Positions 21,915 to 64,000 of a DNA stretch of 64,000 nt are shown here, in pieces. The translations under genes were made by a program, and so were the position numbers. Numbering within the stretch: the first letter of the stretch is position 1; each line of letters starts with the position of its first letter. Under the pieces are notes generated by a model that did not search any database, was not told the origin of the DNA, and worked only from the letters and a program-made list of their open reading frames with translations. Source of the DNA: Phymorhynchus buccinoides (lineage: Eukaryota; Mollusca; Gastropoda; Neogastropoda; Raphitomidae); assembly GCA_017654935.2 (NCBI GenBank), contig CM065691.1, positions 21,405,949 through 21,469,948 on the forward strand, given 5' to 3'.

Positions 21915-22105
21915 GGCCGTGTACACACATAAGCGGATATTCTATGCGGAAGCCCGTGCACTATCCACAAATAAGTGAAACAAAGAAGGGAAAATATTTG
22001 CGCTCGTGTCCGAATTTTCCCTATATGCGTAAACTTTTATCCTCCTTTCTTCCACTTATTTAGGGTTTTCCGTACGGAACTTACGCGTCTAATGTGAACC
22101 CGGCC
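21915..22105. mobile_element. TTA-flanked MITE, inverted copy of 17484-17676
   Basis: From GGCCGTGTACACACATAAGC to GTGAACCCGGCC, flanked by TTA. It aligns along its whole length with the reverse complement of the copy at 17484. Confidence 0.75.
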
Positions 22106-22321
22106 TTACCCAATATATCTCATTGTTTCTGTCTTTCTGTTTATCTCTGTCTGTCTGTCTGTCTGTCTTCTCTCTGTATGCAGATCTGCACATAATATGT
22201 ATGCTTAGTATGTGATGTGTGTGTGAGCGTGCGGGTGAGTACACGCTTCCAGCCTATATTATTATAAGCGTAAGATGGAGAAGGTGGAGACAGAGAAAGA
22301 GAAGGAGTAAAAATAAGACTT

Positions 22322-22424
<103 letters not shown>

Positions 22425-22999
22425 GTGATATAGAGAGGAACAAACAGACAGAGGCAGAGACAGACACAGAAACTGTGACAGGGACAGAGATAAGAAACAG
22501 AGACACACAGAGACTGAAAAAACCAGACAAGACAAACAGACAGACTGATTCAGAGGCGGATTTAAGGGAGGGGGTTACAGGGGTTCTGCGCCCCCCCCCC
22601 CCCCCCCCCCCCGCTCCCCCCCAAAAAAAGAGAGAAGAAAACGATGGATAAACCCATGGCCTCATTGAATTCCATGTCGGTTTTAGCTTATCCTCACAAG
22701 AGATGCCTTCATTGCTTCCTTTACATTGAAATTATCGTCAACTTCAGACACCCCACCCCAACGTTTGGAACCCTCCCCTCCTTGACTAACTGATCCTCAT
22801 CTGAGATTAGCTTTTCCCTGTGTTGCAGTTTAACCAGGACAGTGTTGAAGGCTACTGAATACTACCCCAACCAAGAGGCCATCAGTGTCTTCAGAATGCT
22901 GCTCAGGTTGTCCCAGACATAGAATGCTGACCGGGGCAGTGGACGATGCCTCGTGCCTCCATACGGGGAGCTGGACGACCCCGCCCCTCCACGAGTCTC

Positions 23000-23290
23000 T
23001 CCCCGTGGGGATACCGGGGGTCTTTCGTAAAAGTAGTTCCCCCACCTTCTTTGACTCTGCCTTTTCCCTTTGCTTTCTATCATCTACTATCTTTCTGACT
23101 TATTGGCCCATTCTCCTGCAATTAAAAAAAATCTTTCAAATAATTTTTCTTCTTTGAGCTCCTCCGAAATCGGAATGTGTCGGCTGTGCGCAGCGGGGAG
23201 ACCAGTGAAAACTGAAAACCTGACACATACGTACCTAAACCCATTATGACCATACGGCCTTGGAACGCAGAAGAAGAAGAAGAAGAAATG
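23000..23290 (+). mobile_element. Family A SINE-like repeat, 3' variant 1, plus orientation
   Basis: This copy shows the element in sense order: GGGGATACCGGGGGTCTTTC, CCCCCACCTTC, CATCTACTATCTTTCTGAC, GAGCTCCTCCGAAATCGG, GGGGAGACCAGTGAAAAC, then a (GAA)n tail ending at about 23288. Confidence 0.75.
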
Positions 23291-23409
23291 TTGACAATAC
23301 TATTTTAGTTAGTTAGTTAGTTAGTTACTTGGTTGGTTGGTTAGTTAGTTTATGCATTAATTTAGACCTACAAAATGTTGTAGGGGGTCTTAGGTGTGCT
23401 ATGTTATTA

Positions 23410-23592
23410 CCAAATCTTCCTCCGAAGTTGGAGTGTGGCTGCTCACGTGGCGGGGTAATAATAAAACCGCCCACACACGTAATATTATCATCCCTGGCTG
23501 GTACATTTGTACCATGGAATTCAAGTGCTTCGGCTGTTGGGATGACCCCTGGAGTCTTTTAGCCAGGGTACGGTCGACAACATCATCATGAG
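23410..23592 (+). mobile_element. SINE-like repeat family B
   Basis: The body runs CTCCGAAGTTGGAGTGTGGC, GGCGGGGTAATAA, CACACACGTAAT, GTACCATGGAATTCAAGTGC, CTTCGGCTGTTGGGATGA, TTTTAGCCAGGGTACG. It ends in a short tail that is (CAA)n in other copies (41940-42115, 48440-48625, and inverted at 48690-48865 and 59075-59295). Confidence 0.7.
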
Positions 23593-23741
23593 CAAATCTC
23601 GCGATTCTATAAAATATTGTGATGTCGATGTGTTACACGTGCAAATGGGTGTTCTCCCCTCATCATTTATTTATTTATTTATTTGTTAGCATTATCTTCA
23701 AACTGAAAACAACACAACGAGAGTCGACAGAACTTCAACTA

Positions 23742-24152
23742 ATAGGAATTGTTCGGAAATAATTAAGGGGAGTAATTTCATGGTGTGTGGGATTGATCTT
23801 GCCTAATTCAATCGGTCAAACAGGGGAAGTCACTCTACCATCAGCTCTCGTAGCCTATCGACTCGTGTATTTGAGCAGACATACAGCACTTAGAACACCG
23901 TGTGTCATTCTAAAAATTGATGTCATTTATATTTTTACGTCACATTTTGCACGTTTTATCAGTTTGTGGCCACTGGCCACCCCTAATTTTTCCAAAAAAT
24001 GTTTTGCAAGTAGCTGACTCGCTTCCTGCGGTTTCAAGCTTCGACGCCATTGTTGCATTGTTACTATGGTATTTGACCGAGTAATGGAGGTAAGCAACTC
24101 TAATTTTCACGAAGTGCTTTCCCTTAGTTTTTTCCCCCAGAAAATCGTCTAT
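23742..24152 (+). repeat. ~410-bp interspersed repeat, family F
   Basis: Begins AGGAATTGTTCGGAAATAAT and ends near CAGAAAATCGTCTATT. Well-matched copies are at 37664-38085 and 53460-53872, with a partial one at 53203-53432. No clear terminal inverted repeats or coding frame. The class is unknown. Confidence 0.75.
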
Positions 24153-25780
24153 TCGCAACTGAGTCTGGTGTTGGGTTTAGTGGACTGGTCAATGTATCCA
24201 TTTGCTTTATTATTGTTTTCTCGATTTAATTAATAACAATTAAACAAAAGGTCGTGTTTGTGAATGTTTTGGTGCAGGAATAAAAGTAATGGAATAATTT
24301 TAGTTTTTAGATGAAAGGAGAAACCGTGCGTGTGTCAAGTGAAGTCAAGTCCAAATGATCTTTATTGACGATAAAAGAATAAGCTTGATCAAGGTTTTTT
24401 TTACATCCAGTAGGGGGCGTGTGTGCGTGCGCGCGTGTGTGTTTGTGTGTGTGTTCACATGCACCACTTTTTTTTAATATCTCATCTAACATAAAAATAG
24501 AACAAAGCCAGATCTTTAAATCTTTTATTATTATTATTAAAACAACACATCTTTCTATAAAATAGAACAAGTAAAACTATCTGTACTAAATTTCTATTTA
24601 AAAAAAAACCCCAAGCACACTTTACTTAACGTTTTGGTAGTAAAATTGATCTTATGTTCCATGATCCATACCTACAGGACGATTTTTAAATTGGTTATAG
24701 ATCTTTAACTTTAATTTTGAACTTACAGAAAAAAATCAATGTAACCCAGTTTTAAGTGAAAAAAGAGTCATTCGTTTCAATAGGAAATGTTCGCAAATAG
24801 CCAAGGGACATAATTTCGCGGTTTGCGCGAGTGACCTTTCACTAATTGATAGGACAAACGGCGTCTTGTGTTTGTCCAGAGATATAGAAAGCTCGTCTCC
24901 ATATCTATGGTTTGTCCTACTTTTTCATGGGGGACAATCCAATTTTGTGGTTGTTGTTGTTGTTTTCGTTCCCCAGCTTAAACGCTCTGGGGGCACACCC
25001 AGTGCCATGTGAACATTTCGCATGGCCTTGGCTGGGAAGATTCACAAATATTATGCTTTACGTCCTCCCGGCCAAAGCCATATGGGACATTACTTTTTAC
25101 TTTTAGATATTGGGAGAGGGGGAGAGGGAAAGAGAAAAAGAGATTTCTATCTACTTTAGATTTGTTTTTCTTTTTACAAATGTTTTATCTTGAATAAAGG
25201 TCGTTTAATTTTTAGGAGCCATGGCTCGTACGAGACTATTCTATTTTGTAAAATTTTACTTTTGATATATAAAATGTTTGATTAAAAAATAAAACTTCTA
25301 GCTGTACCCCTCCTGGCGAGAGCAAATGATGGGGAAGATTGGATGGAAGTTCAGTTTAACGTCGTGTATCGGCTTTCGCCATGTACGACGGGCTGAACCA
25401 ACCAACCAGGTATAAACAAAAATTTATGTTCCTGAATCACTGTCTTAGCCAAAAGGCCGAGAAGCGATCAGTTGTCTGAACATGAAGCTGAGCTATTGGG
25501 GAAGATTACGTGTATGGCTGCTTTTAAAGGGCCCCGCCACATAGGCGGCCATACTCCGACTTCAGGGGACCGATTTTGTGGTAAAAAGACACATTCTAGT
25601 TTTCCGAAAATCGTCTATTTACAGTTTGGGGTTGTTACTGTGCATTTCGTATATAAAAAGACGCCTTCCATACAAAAGATGAAAGTGAATATTTGTCTAC
25701 TAGTTTTCTGCTAGCGAAATATTTTGCTAGCAGAAAACATGCGTCAATGTTTGTTACGTGCCCAATATTTATCAAGAAGA
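24153..25780. other. Intergenic, short repeat fragments only
   Basis: Contains a fragment ending in GTCAAGTGAAGTCAAGTCC (24336; inverted LINE-type tail), a short (GT)n at 24415-24455, and a diverged start of family F at about 24778. It also holds a 13-bp perfect hairpin at 25703-25738 (GTTTTCTGCTAGC and complement, 10-nt loop). No gene is recognised. Confidence 0.45.
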
Positions 25781-25784
25781 AGAA

Positions 25785-26000
25785 GAAAAATGGTGTTTTA
25801 CGTCCTCTCGGTCTGGAACAGACACACATGGGACATTTGTAGATACAAAGATGGCGGGAACAATACTGGAGGCAATGCCCGGAGGCAGTGCAACACCAGT
25901 AAAGTCCCGATTTTTTTTAACAATACAGATATGTGTAGCAGTAACCACGCCTCGGTTAAAACCTCATCGGCTATGGTACCGCCACAATGTTAAATATCAA
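25785..26000 (+). repeat. ~210-bp interspersed repeat, family L
   Basis: Contains ACGTCCTCTCGGTCTGGAAC, ACATGGGACATTTGTAGATA, GGAGGCAATGCCCGGAGGC and CTCATCGGCTATGGTACCGC. Copies lie inverted at 32400-32600 and partial at 46840-46980. Class unknown. Confidence 0.65.
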
Positions 26001-26216
26001 CTTCTTTGCGGGCAAATAACAAGAAAATATAATAATGTCACTTCAAAAATATTTGTAATGTTTGTAAAGAAATTATGGCAGTGAATCTTTAGGGGGACGG
26101 AAAAACAGCAACACATAATTTTGATTTAAAGCTAACGTGTAAAGACAAAGTATTTAAAGAAAGATAATTTAAAAAAATGGACCCGTTTAAGTTTAAATGG
26201 CTAGTAAAATGACTAA

Positions 26217-26224
26217 GTTTATTG
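26217..26224 (-). terminator. Candidate poly(A) signal for the CBP-like gene
   Basis: AATAAA occurs on the minus strand at 26223-26218, downstream of the Q-rich coding repeats. It is the right kind of place for the 3' end, but AATAAA is frequent in such AT-rich DNA. Confidence 0.25.
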
Positions 26225-26379
26225 TATGACTTTAACACCTGAAGATGTTCATAAAAATAAAATTTGGAAAAAACCCCATAACCTGCACATAAACATGCAA
26301 ACAAACAGGTACACGGTTTGGTCAGCCATTCCAGGGAACTTAGACAATGGTAATATGCTCATTTATAGGAACAGTATAG

Positions 26380-26434
26380 CTAGCACGCACGCACGCACGC
26401 GCGCACACAGACACAGACACACAGACACACACAC

Positions 26435-26480
<46 letters not shown>
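26380..26480. repeat. (CA)n microsatellite
   Basis: About 100 bp of CA with GCAC and AGAC interruptions. It lies just past the Q-rich minisatellite in gene sense. Confidence 0.9.
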
Positions 26481-26589
26481 TTCTGCTGTCGTGGAAGCAT
26501 CACGTCAGCTTGGACGGGACTGGAGTCCCCCTGGTCCAGACTATTCATGTAAGCATTGGCAGCTGTCATGGAGGCGTCAGTCTGCAGCT

Positions 26590-27400
26590 CTAGAAGCATC
26601 TGATGATCTTGCTGCTGTTGCCCCTGCAACTGAGCTTGCTGGTCTTGTGGTAAAAGCAGCAACCGACTCTGTTAATCTTGCTGTAAAAGTACCATCTAAT
26701 TCTGTTGATCCTGTGGTTAAAAAAGCACCTGATTCTGTTGATCTTGCGATAAAGGCAGCACCTGACTCTGCTGACCATGTGGCAAAAGAGCACCTGATTC
26801 TGTTGGTCTTGCAGTAAAGGCAGCACCTGACTCTGTTGACCATGTGGCAAAAGAAGCAACTGATTCTGTTGATCTTGCGGTAAAAGTACCGACTGATTCT
26901 GTTGATCCTGTAGCAAAAGAAGCAACTGATTCTATTGATCTTGCAGTAAAGGCAGCATCTCATTTTGTTGGCCCTGTGGTAAAAGTAACAACTGAGCCTG
27001 TTGATCTTGTGTTAAAACAAACAACTGATTCTGCTGTAGCCAATTTCCCTTGTTCCTGCAACTGAGCCATCTGAACTTGTGGTAAAAGTAGCAACTGGTT
27101 CTGCTGTGACGATGCCCCTTGTTCCTGCAACTGAGCCATCTGAACTTGTGGTAAAAGTATGCCCCTTGTTGTTCCTGCAACTGACCTTCCTGATTCTGCT
27201 GTAAAAGAAGCGATAAAAGAAGTGGTTTCTGCGAATCTTGTTGTTTCTGCATCCGACGATATTTTGCTGAAAGAAACAAATATTCCCAGTGCAACTGTGA
27301 CTTTTGCTGCTGCTGCAAATGTTCCTGTTGTGACCGTATTGTTCCTTGTTCCTGAGACTGACCCCGTTGACCTTGCTGTAAAGTAAACAAGTGATCCTGC
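26590..27400 (-). repeat. 33-bp minisatellite with Gln-rich minus-strand frame
   Basis: The unit (plus strand) is like ACTGATTCTGTTGATCTTGC followed by GGTAAAAGTACC. It repeats with drift and encodes LLPQDQQNQ-type 11-mers on the minus strand. It may be the distal part of the Q-rich tail of the CBP-like protein, or decayed 3' sequence. Frame breaks prevent a clean reading, and no splice acceptor is certain. Confidence 0.55.
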
Positions 27401-27765
27401 TGATATTGGCTTTCTTGTTGTTCTTTCAGCTGAGCCTGTTATCTATCTCAATAAAACAACTGGTCTTGCTGTGAAATACGTTGTTCATGCAACTGACATG
27501 GATGATGTTGTTGTAAAATCAACGAATGGTCCTGCTGTAATTGCGCCTTTAGTTGTTTCTGCTACAGATCTAGTTGATCTTGTGTTGATAGAAACTGAGC
27601 ATGTTGCGAATATTCTGCTTCTGCAACTGATCCTATTGACTTTGCTGTGAAAGATCTCGCTGATTCTTAGATAATTGGTTCTGTAAATGAACTTGCTGTG
27701 ACCGACCCGTGTGCGGTTTCTGCTGCTGAGCTTGAGCCTCCTGTTTCTGTCGATCCATCTAATGT

Positions 27766-61292
<33,527 letters not shown>

Positions 61293-61394
61293 CACGATAC
61301 ACAATGCTAAAGCTGTGGTACACACTGAATGCCCGTAAAATGTGCTGAAAAAGAGGGGTGGGTAGGAGAAGGATCGCAGCCAGTTCCCCTTTAA

Positions 61395-61582
61395 AGTTTT
61401 CTGTACGTGTGAACATTTTTCACTCTTTCCTCCATTGCAACACAGGGATATATAAGTCATAACCACGTGAATATTTCCCCCCTCTTTCCCCATAGCAACG
61501 CAGTGGCATGCAGGTCATATTATAACTATTATCACCGTGCTGCGATGGGGAAAGAGTGACGAATGTTCACTTGTACGGAGAC
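61395..61582. repeat. Imperfect foldback upstream of the FLYWCH exon
   Basis: TCTGTACGTGTGAACATTTT on the left pairs with AATGTTCACTTGTACGGAGA on the right. TTTCC/CCAT-GCAACACAG-like blocks lie between. It resembles a decayed relative of 17871-18302 and overlaps the probable promoter or 5' UTR. Confidence 0.55.
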
Positions 61583-61914
61583 ATTAATCAACTCACTTTT
61601 CAAATTGTTTTCATCGTGCATGATAACTGACCACATTTCATTCGTTGGAGAGTTTTTTGAGTAACCTGCTTGATCCCATTTCTATCACCGTGTAAACACT
61701 ATTATAAAACCTCACTCTTCCGTATAAAAACAACAAAACGAACTAAAAAATTGGGGTGGGCTTCTTACAGCTTTCCCCCCCCCTACATTAAATTATAGCT
61801 GTCTTCTATCCAACAAAACGCGCCAACGCGCGCGCGCGCCCCCCCATTACATTCTAGCTGTTCTATGTATGTGTGTGTGTATGTGTGTGTGCGTGCGCGC
61901 GCGTGTGTGTGTCT

Positions 61915-62225
61915 GTCAAGTCAAGTCAAGTCAAGTCAAAGTCAAAAGTCAAAAATACTTTATCTCGTTAGGTGAAATTACAGTGTGGTCTCGTACAAGC
62001 ACAATGCAAGCAAGAAAACATATTTGCATGCATTAAAAATGGAAACAAAACTTACCTCTTCCAAAAATCTATTGGACAAGAGGGAAAATTATAAAGTATT
62101 ATTTTTATATGACTACGACGATTGATTTTCAATCATAAAAAACCCCGAGCAATCGATAGACCTTGATATAGCATTACAACTGCATAAAACGAAGGGACTT
62201 TAAAAGCCTAACGGCTATCCAACCT
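61915..62225. mobile_element. Two LINE/SINE 3'-tail fragments
   Basis: 61915-62045 in reverse is the (TTTGAC)-tailed end seen at 18060-18240. 62100-62225 runs plus and ends in GATCTGATCTGATCT, another microsatellite-type tail. Confidence 0.55.
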
Positions 62226-62345
62226 TGTCCCTACTTTCTGATCTGATCTGATCTAAGGAAAAATGGACAACAAATCATGCTTCGCAAGAAGCGTGTCTGT
62301 ACGTCTGTCATGTGTGTATGTGAGCGTGTGCGTGTTTGTGTGCGT

Positions 62346-62640
<295 letters not shown>

Positions 62641-62659
62641 GCGCGCGTTCATATATACG

Positions 62660-63265
62660 CGTGTTCTATGAGTTTGTTATTTCATGACAATGAGCGTTGC
62701 TACAGATACAGTTACTGAACCGCTAACAATTTAAAAAAATTGCATACTGATCTTCGATAACCCCAGAGTGAGATATATGATATATCAGATTAATAATAAT
62801 AATAATATTAGCCAAATGGCAAGCCATTGTATTGTACTCCCAAGAACTGCAGTGTTTATTTTGATATATAAAGCGTTCTGATCACCACAGCGTAAACTAC
62901 TGAATTGATCAGCATGAAAACAGGCAGAAATGTCTCCCATGTCCCGATAACGACGCCTGCAGTGTTATTTTACCTAAAGGCGAAGCCATATTCATATACA
63001 CGTAGTACTACGTTCAATAATTTCAGGTCATTTTTTTTTTTTAAGCAAAGGACATATTGGGGATAATACTCGCTCAGTCACTTTGAAAATGTGGCAAATT
63101 TCCTGTACTGTTTTCAGAGGGCTAAGCCTAAGTTTTGTCTTCTGCAGTTCAGTGTACGTTGGCGGCGTCATTTGGAAAAAACAGGAGGAGGAGGAGGAGG
63201 AGAAAGAGGAGGAGGCAGAAGAGGAAGAGGGAGAGGAAGAATCATATGCTGCTGACTACACAGGT
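62660..63265. other. No gene recognised; short GGA-rich tract
   Basis: 63183-63240 is (GGA/GAA)n. Otherwise AT-rich DNA with (AAT)n near 62790. Confidence 0.4.
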
Positions 63266-63267
63266 AT

Positions 63268-63540
63268 TTGCTAGTATCAGCGATGCAGCCTATTTCGATG
63301 GCTTGGAGTCAAAACGGACTATCTTTAGATACTCCATTGACGTATTATTGGATTTATTACAAAAACTAATAACTTGTATCAAACAATGACTGCAGAAATA
63401 TAAAAAGGGGGTTTCGCTTTTTATATTTCAGCAGTCTTTTTTAAAAAAAAATTATTGAAGTTATTAGTTTTTGTAATAAGTTCAATAACATGTCAATGGA
63501 CTATCTAAAGATAGTCCGTTTTGACTCCAAGCCATCGATT
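63268..63540. repeat. Large imperfect foldback (~110-bp arms)
   Basis: CGATGGCTTGGAGTCAAAAC on the left pairs with GTTTTGACTCCAAGCCATCG on the right. CTATCTTTAGATA, CCATTGAC and TTACAAAAACTAATAAC also pair, and the inner AGAAATATAAAAAG closes the loop. No coding frame; possibly a MITE. Confidence 0.8.
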
Positions 63541-63572
63541 TGTTCTCTGATTGTTCAGGCATGGGCCGTCAT

Positions 63573-63900
63573 TTTCTTCTTCTTCTTCTTCATCGATCGC
63601 TCAGACAGTTTCCTGTCAATTGTGAGCGCAGAAGCGTCATGCTGCCGTTATGCGCCTGAGTAAGAAATAATTAGGCCCAGCATGTCCGACTTCGGCTGGA
63701 GGAAATCTTTTCGAAAGGGTTTCTTGAAACAAACGGCAGGAGAATGGGCCGGAAAGGCAGAAAGATAGTAGATGACAGTAAGCAAAGGGAAAAGGCAGAG
63801 TTAAAGAGAGTGACAGATTAGAGGAAGTTACATGCACAGAACTTCCAGAAGATGGGGGAACTATTTATACAACAGACCCCCGGTATCCCCACGGGGGGGG
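63573..63900 (-). mobile_element. Family A SINE-like repeat, 3' variant 2
   Basis: Full-length copy: (CTT)n, CATCGATCGCTCAGACAG, CAGCATGTCCGACTTCGGC, one single copy of the internal GATAGTAGATGACAGTAAGC block that is amplified at 54112-58888, then GGTATCCCCACGGGG. Confidence 0.8.
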
Positions 63901-64000
63901 GTGGGGGTGGGGGTGGGGGCTGTAATTTAATTGATTAGTTCCTCTCCTGCACGGGGTATGTTGTCTTTCTGTTTTCAAGGTCGAATGTCGCAGAATGAAA

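Overview
This 64 kb window is repeat-dense animal DNA. Split exons with GT-AG introns, TTAGGG-type motifs, tRNA-headed SINEs, abundant (GT)n/(CT)n microsatellites and many short foldback elements point to an invertebrate metazoan. A marine gastropod or other mollusc is the best guess, from the style of repeats; species cannot be told from sequence alone.

Two protein-coding genes can be read, both on the minus strand and head to tail. (1) Positions 15630 down to 5332: the 5' part of GLYR1/NP60 (N-PAC), eight exons encoding the N-terminal PWWP domain, a basic/acidic linker and the start of the beta-hydroxyacid dehydrogenase-like Rossmann domain. The remaining exons lie before position 1. (2) Positions 61292 down to about 27766: a divergent CBP/p300-type lysine acetyltransferase. 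Exons for the bromodomain, part of the PHD/RING region, the HAT domain with catalytic-site Trp and Tyr, ZZ, TAZ2 and an NCBD-like helix are in order, with matching phases except at one gap. TAZ1 and KIX are not seen. The only upstream coding exon found on the same strand encodes a FLYWCH zinc finger followed by 9-residue repeats, and it joins in phase. This suggests an unusual FLYWCH + CBP/p300-core protein, the most interesting candidate in the window.

Layout: 1-15.6 kb, GLYR1 with repeat-filled introns; 15.6-26.4 kb, intergenic, with LINE ends, MITEs, minisatellites and microsatellites; 26.4-30.4 kb, the TAZ2/Q-rich last exon of the CBP-like gene with 36-bp and 33-bp minisatellites; 30.4-52.4 kb, its catalytic-core exons with introns full of palindromic TA-flanked MITEs, a 73-bp satellite and a palindromic array; 52.4-60.5 kb, one large intron holding a 4.8 kb array of a ~60-bp unit that is an amplified internal piece of a SINE-like repeat; 60.5-61.3 kb, the FLYWCH exon; 61.3-64 kb, foldbacks, (GT)n and another SINE copy.

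Both gene products are expected to act on chromatin: GLYR1 as a nucleosome-binding elongation/demethylation cofactor, the CBP-like protein as an acetyltransferase. Nothing in the sequence shows that they are co-regulated. Very long minus-strand open frames (up to 1605 codons) are by-products of stop-free tandem repeats and not genes.
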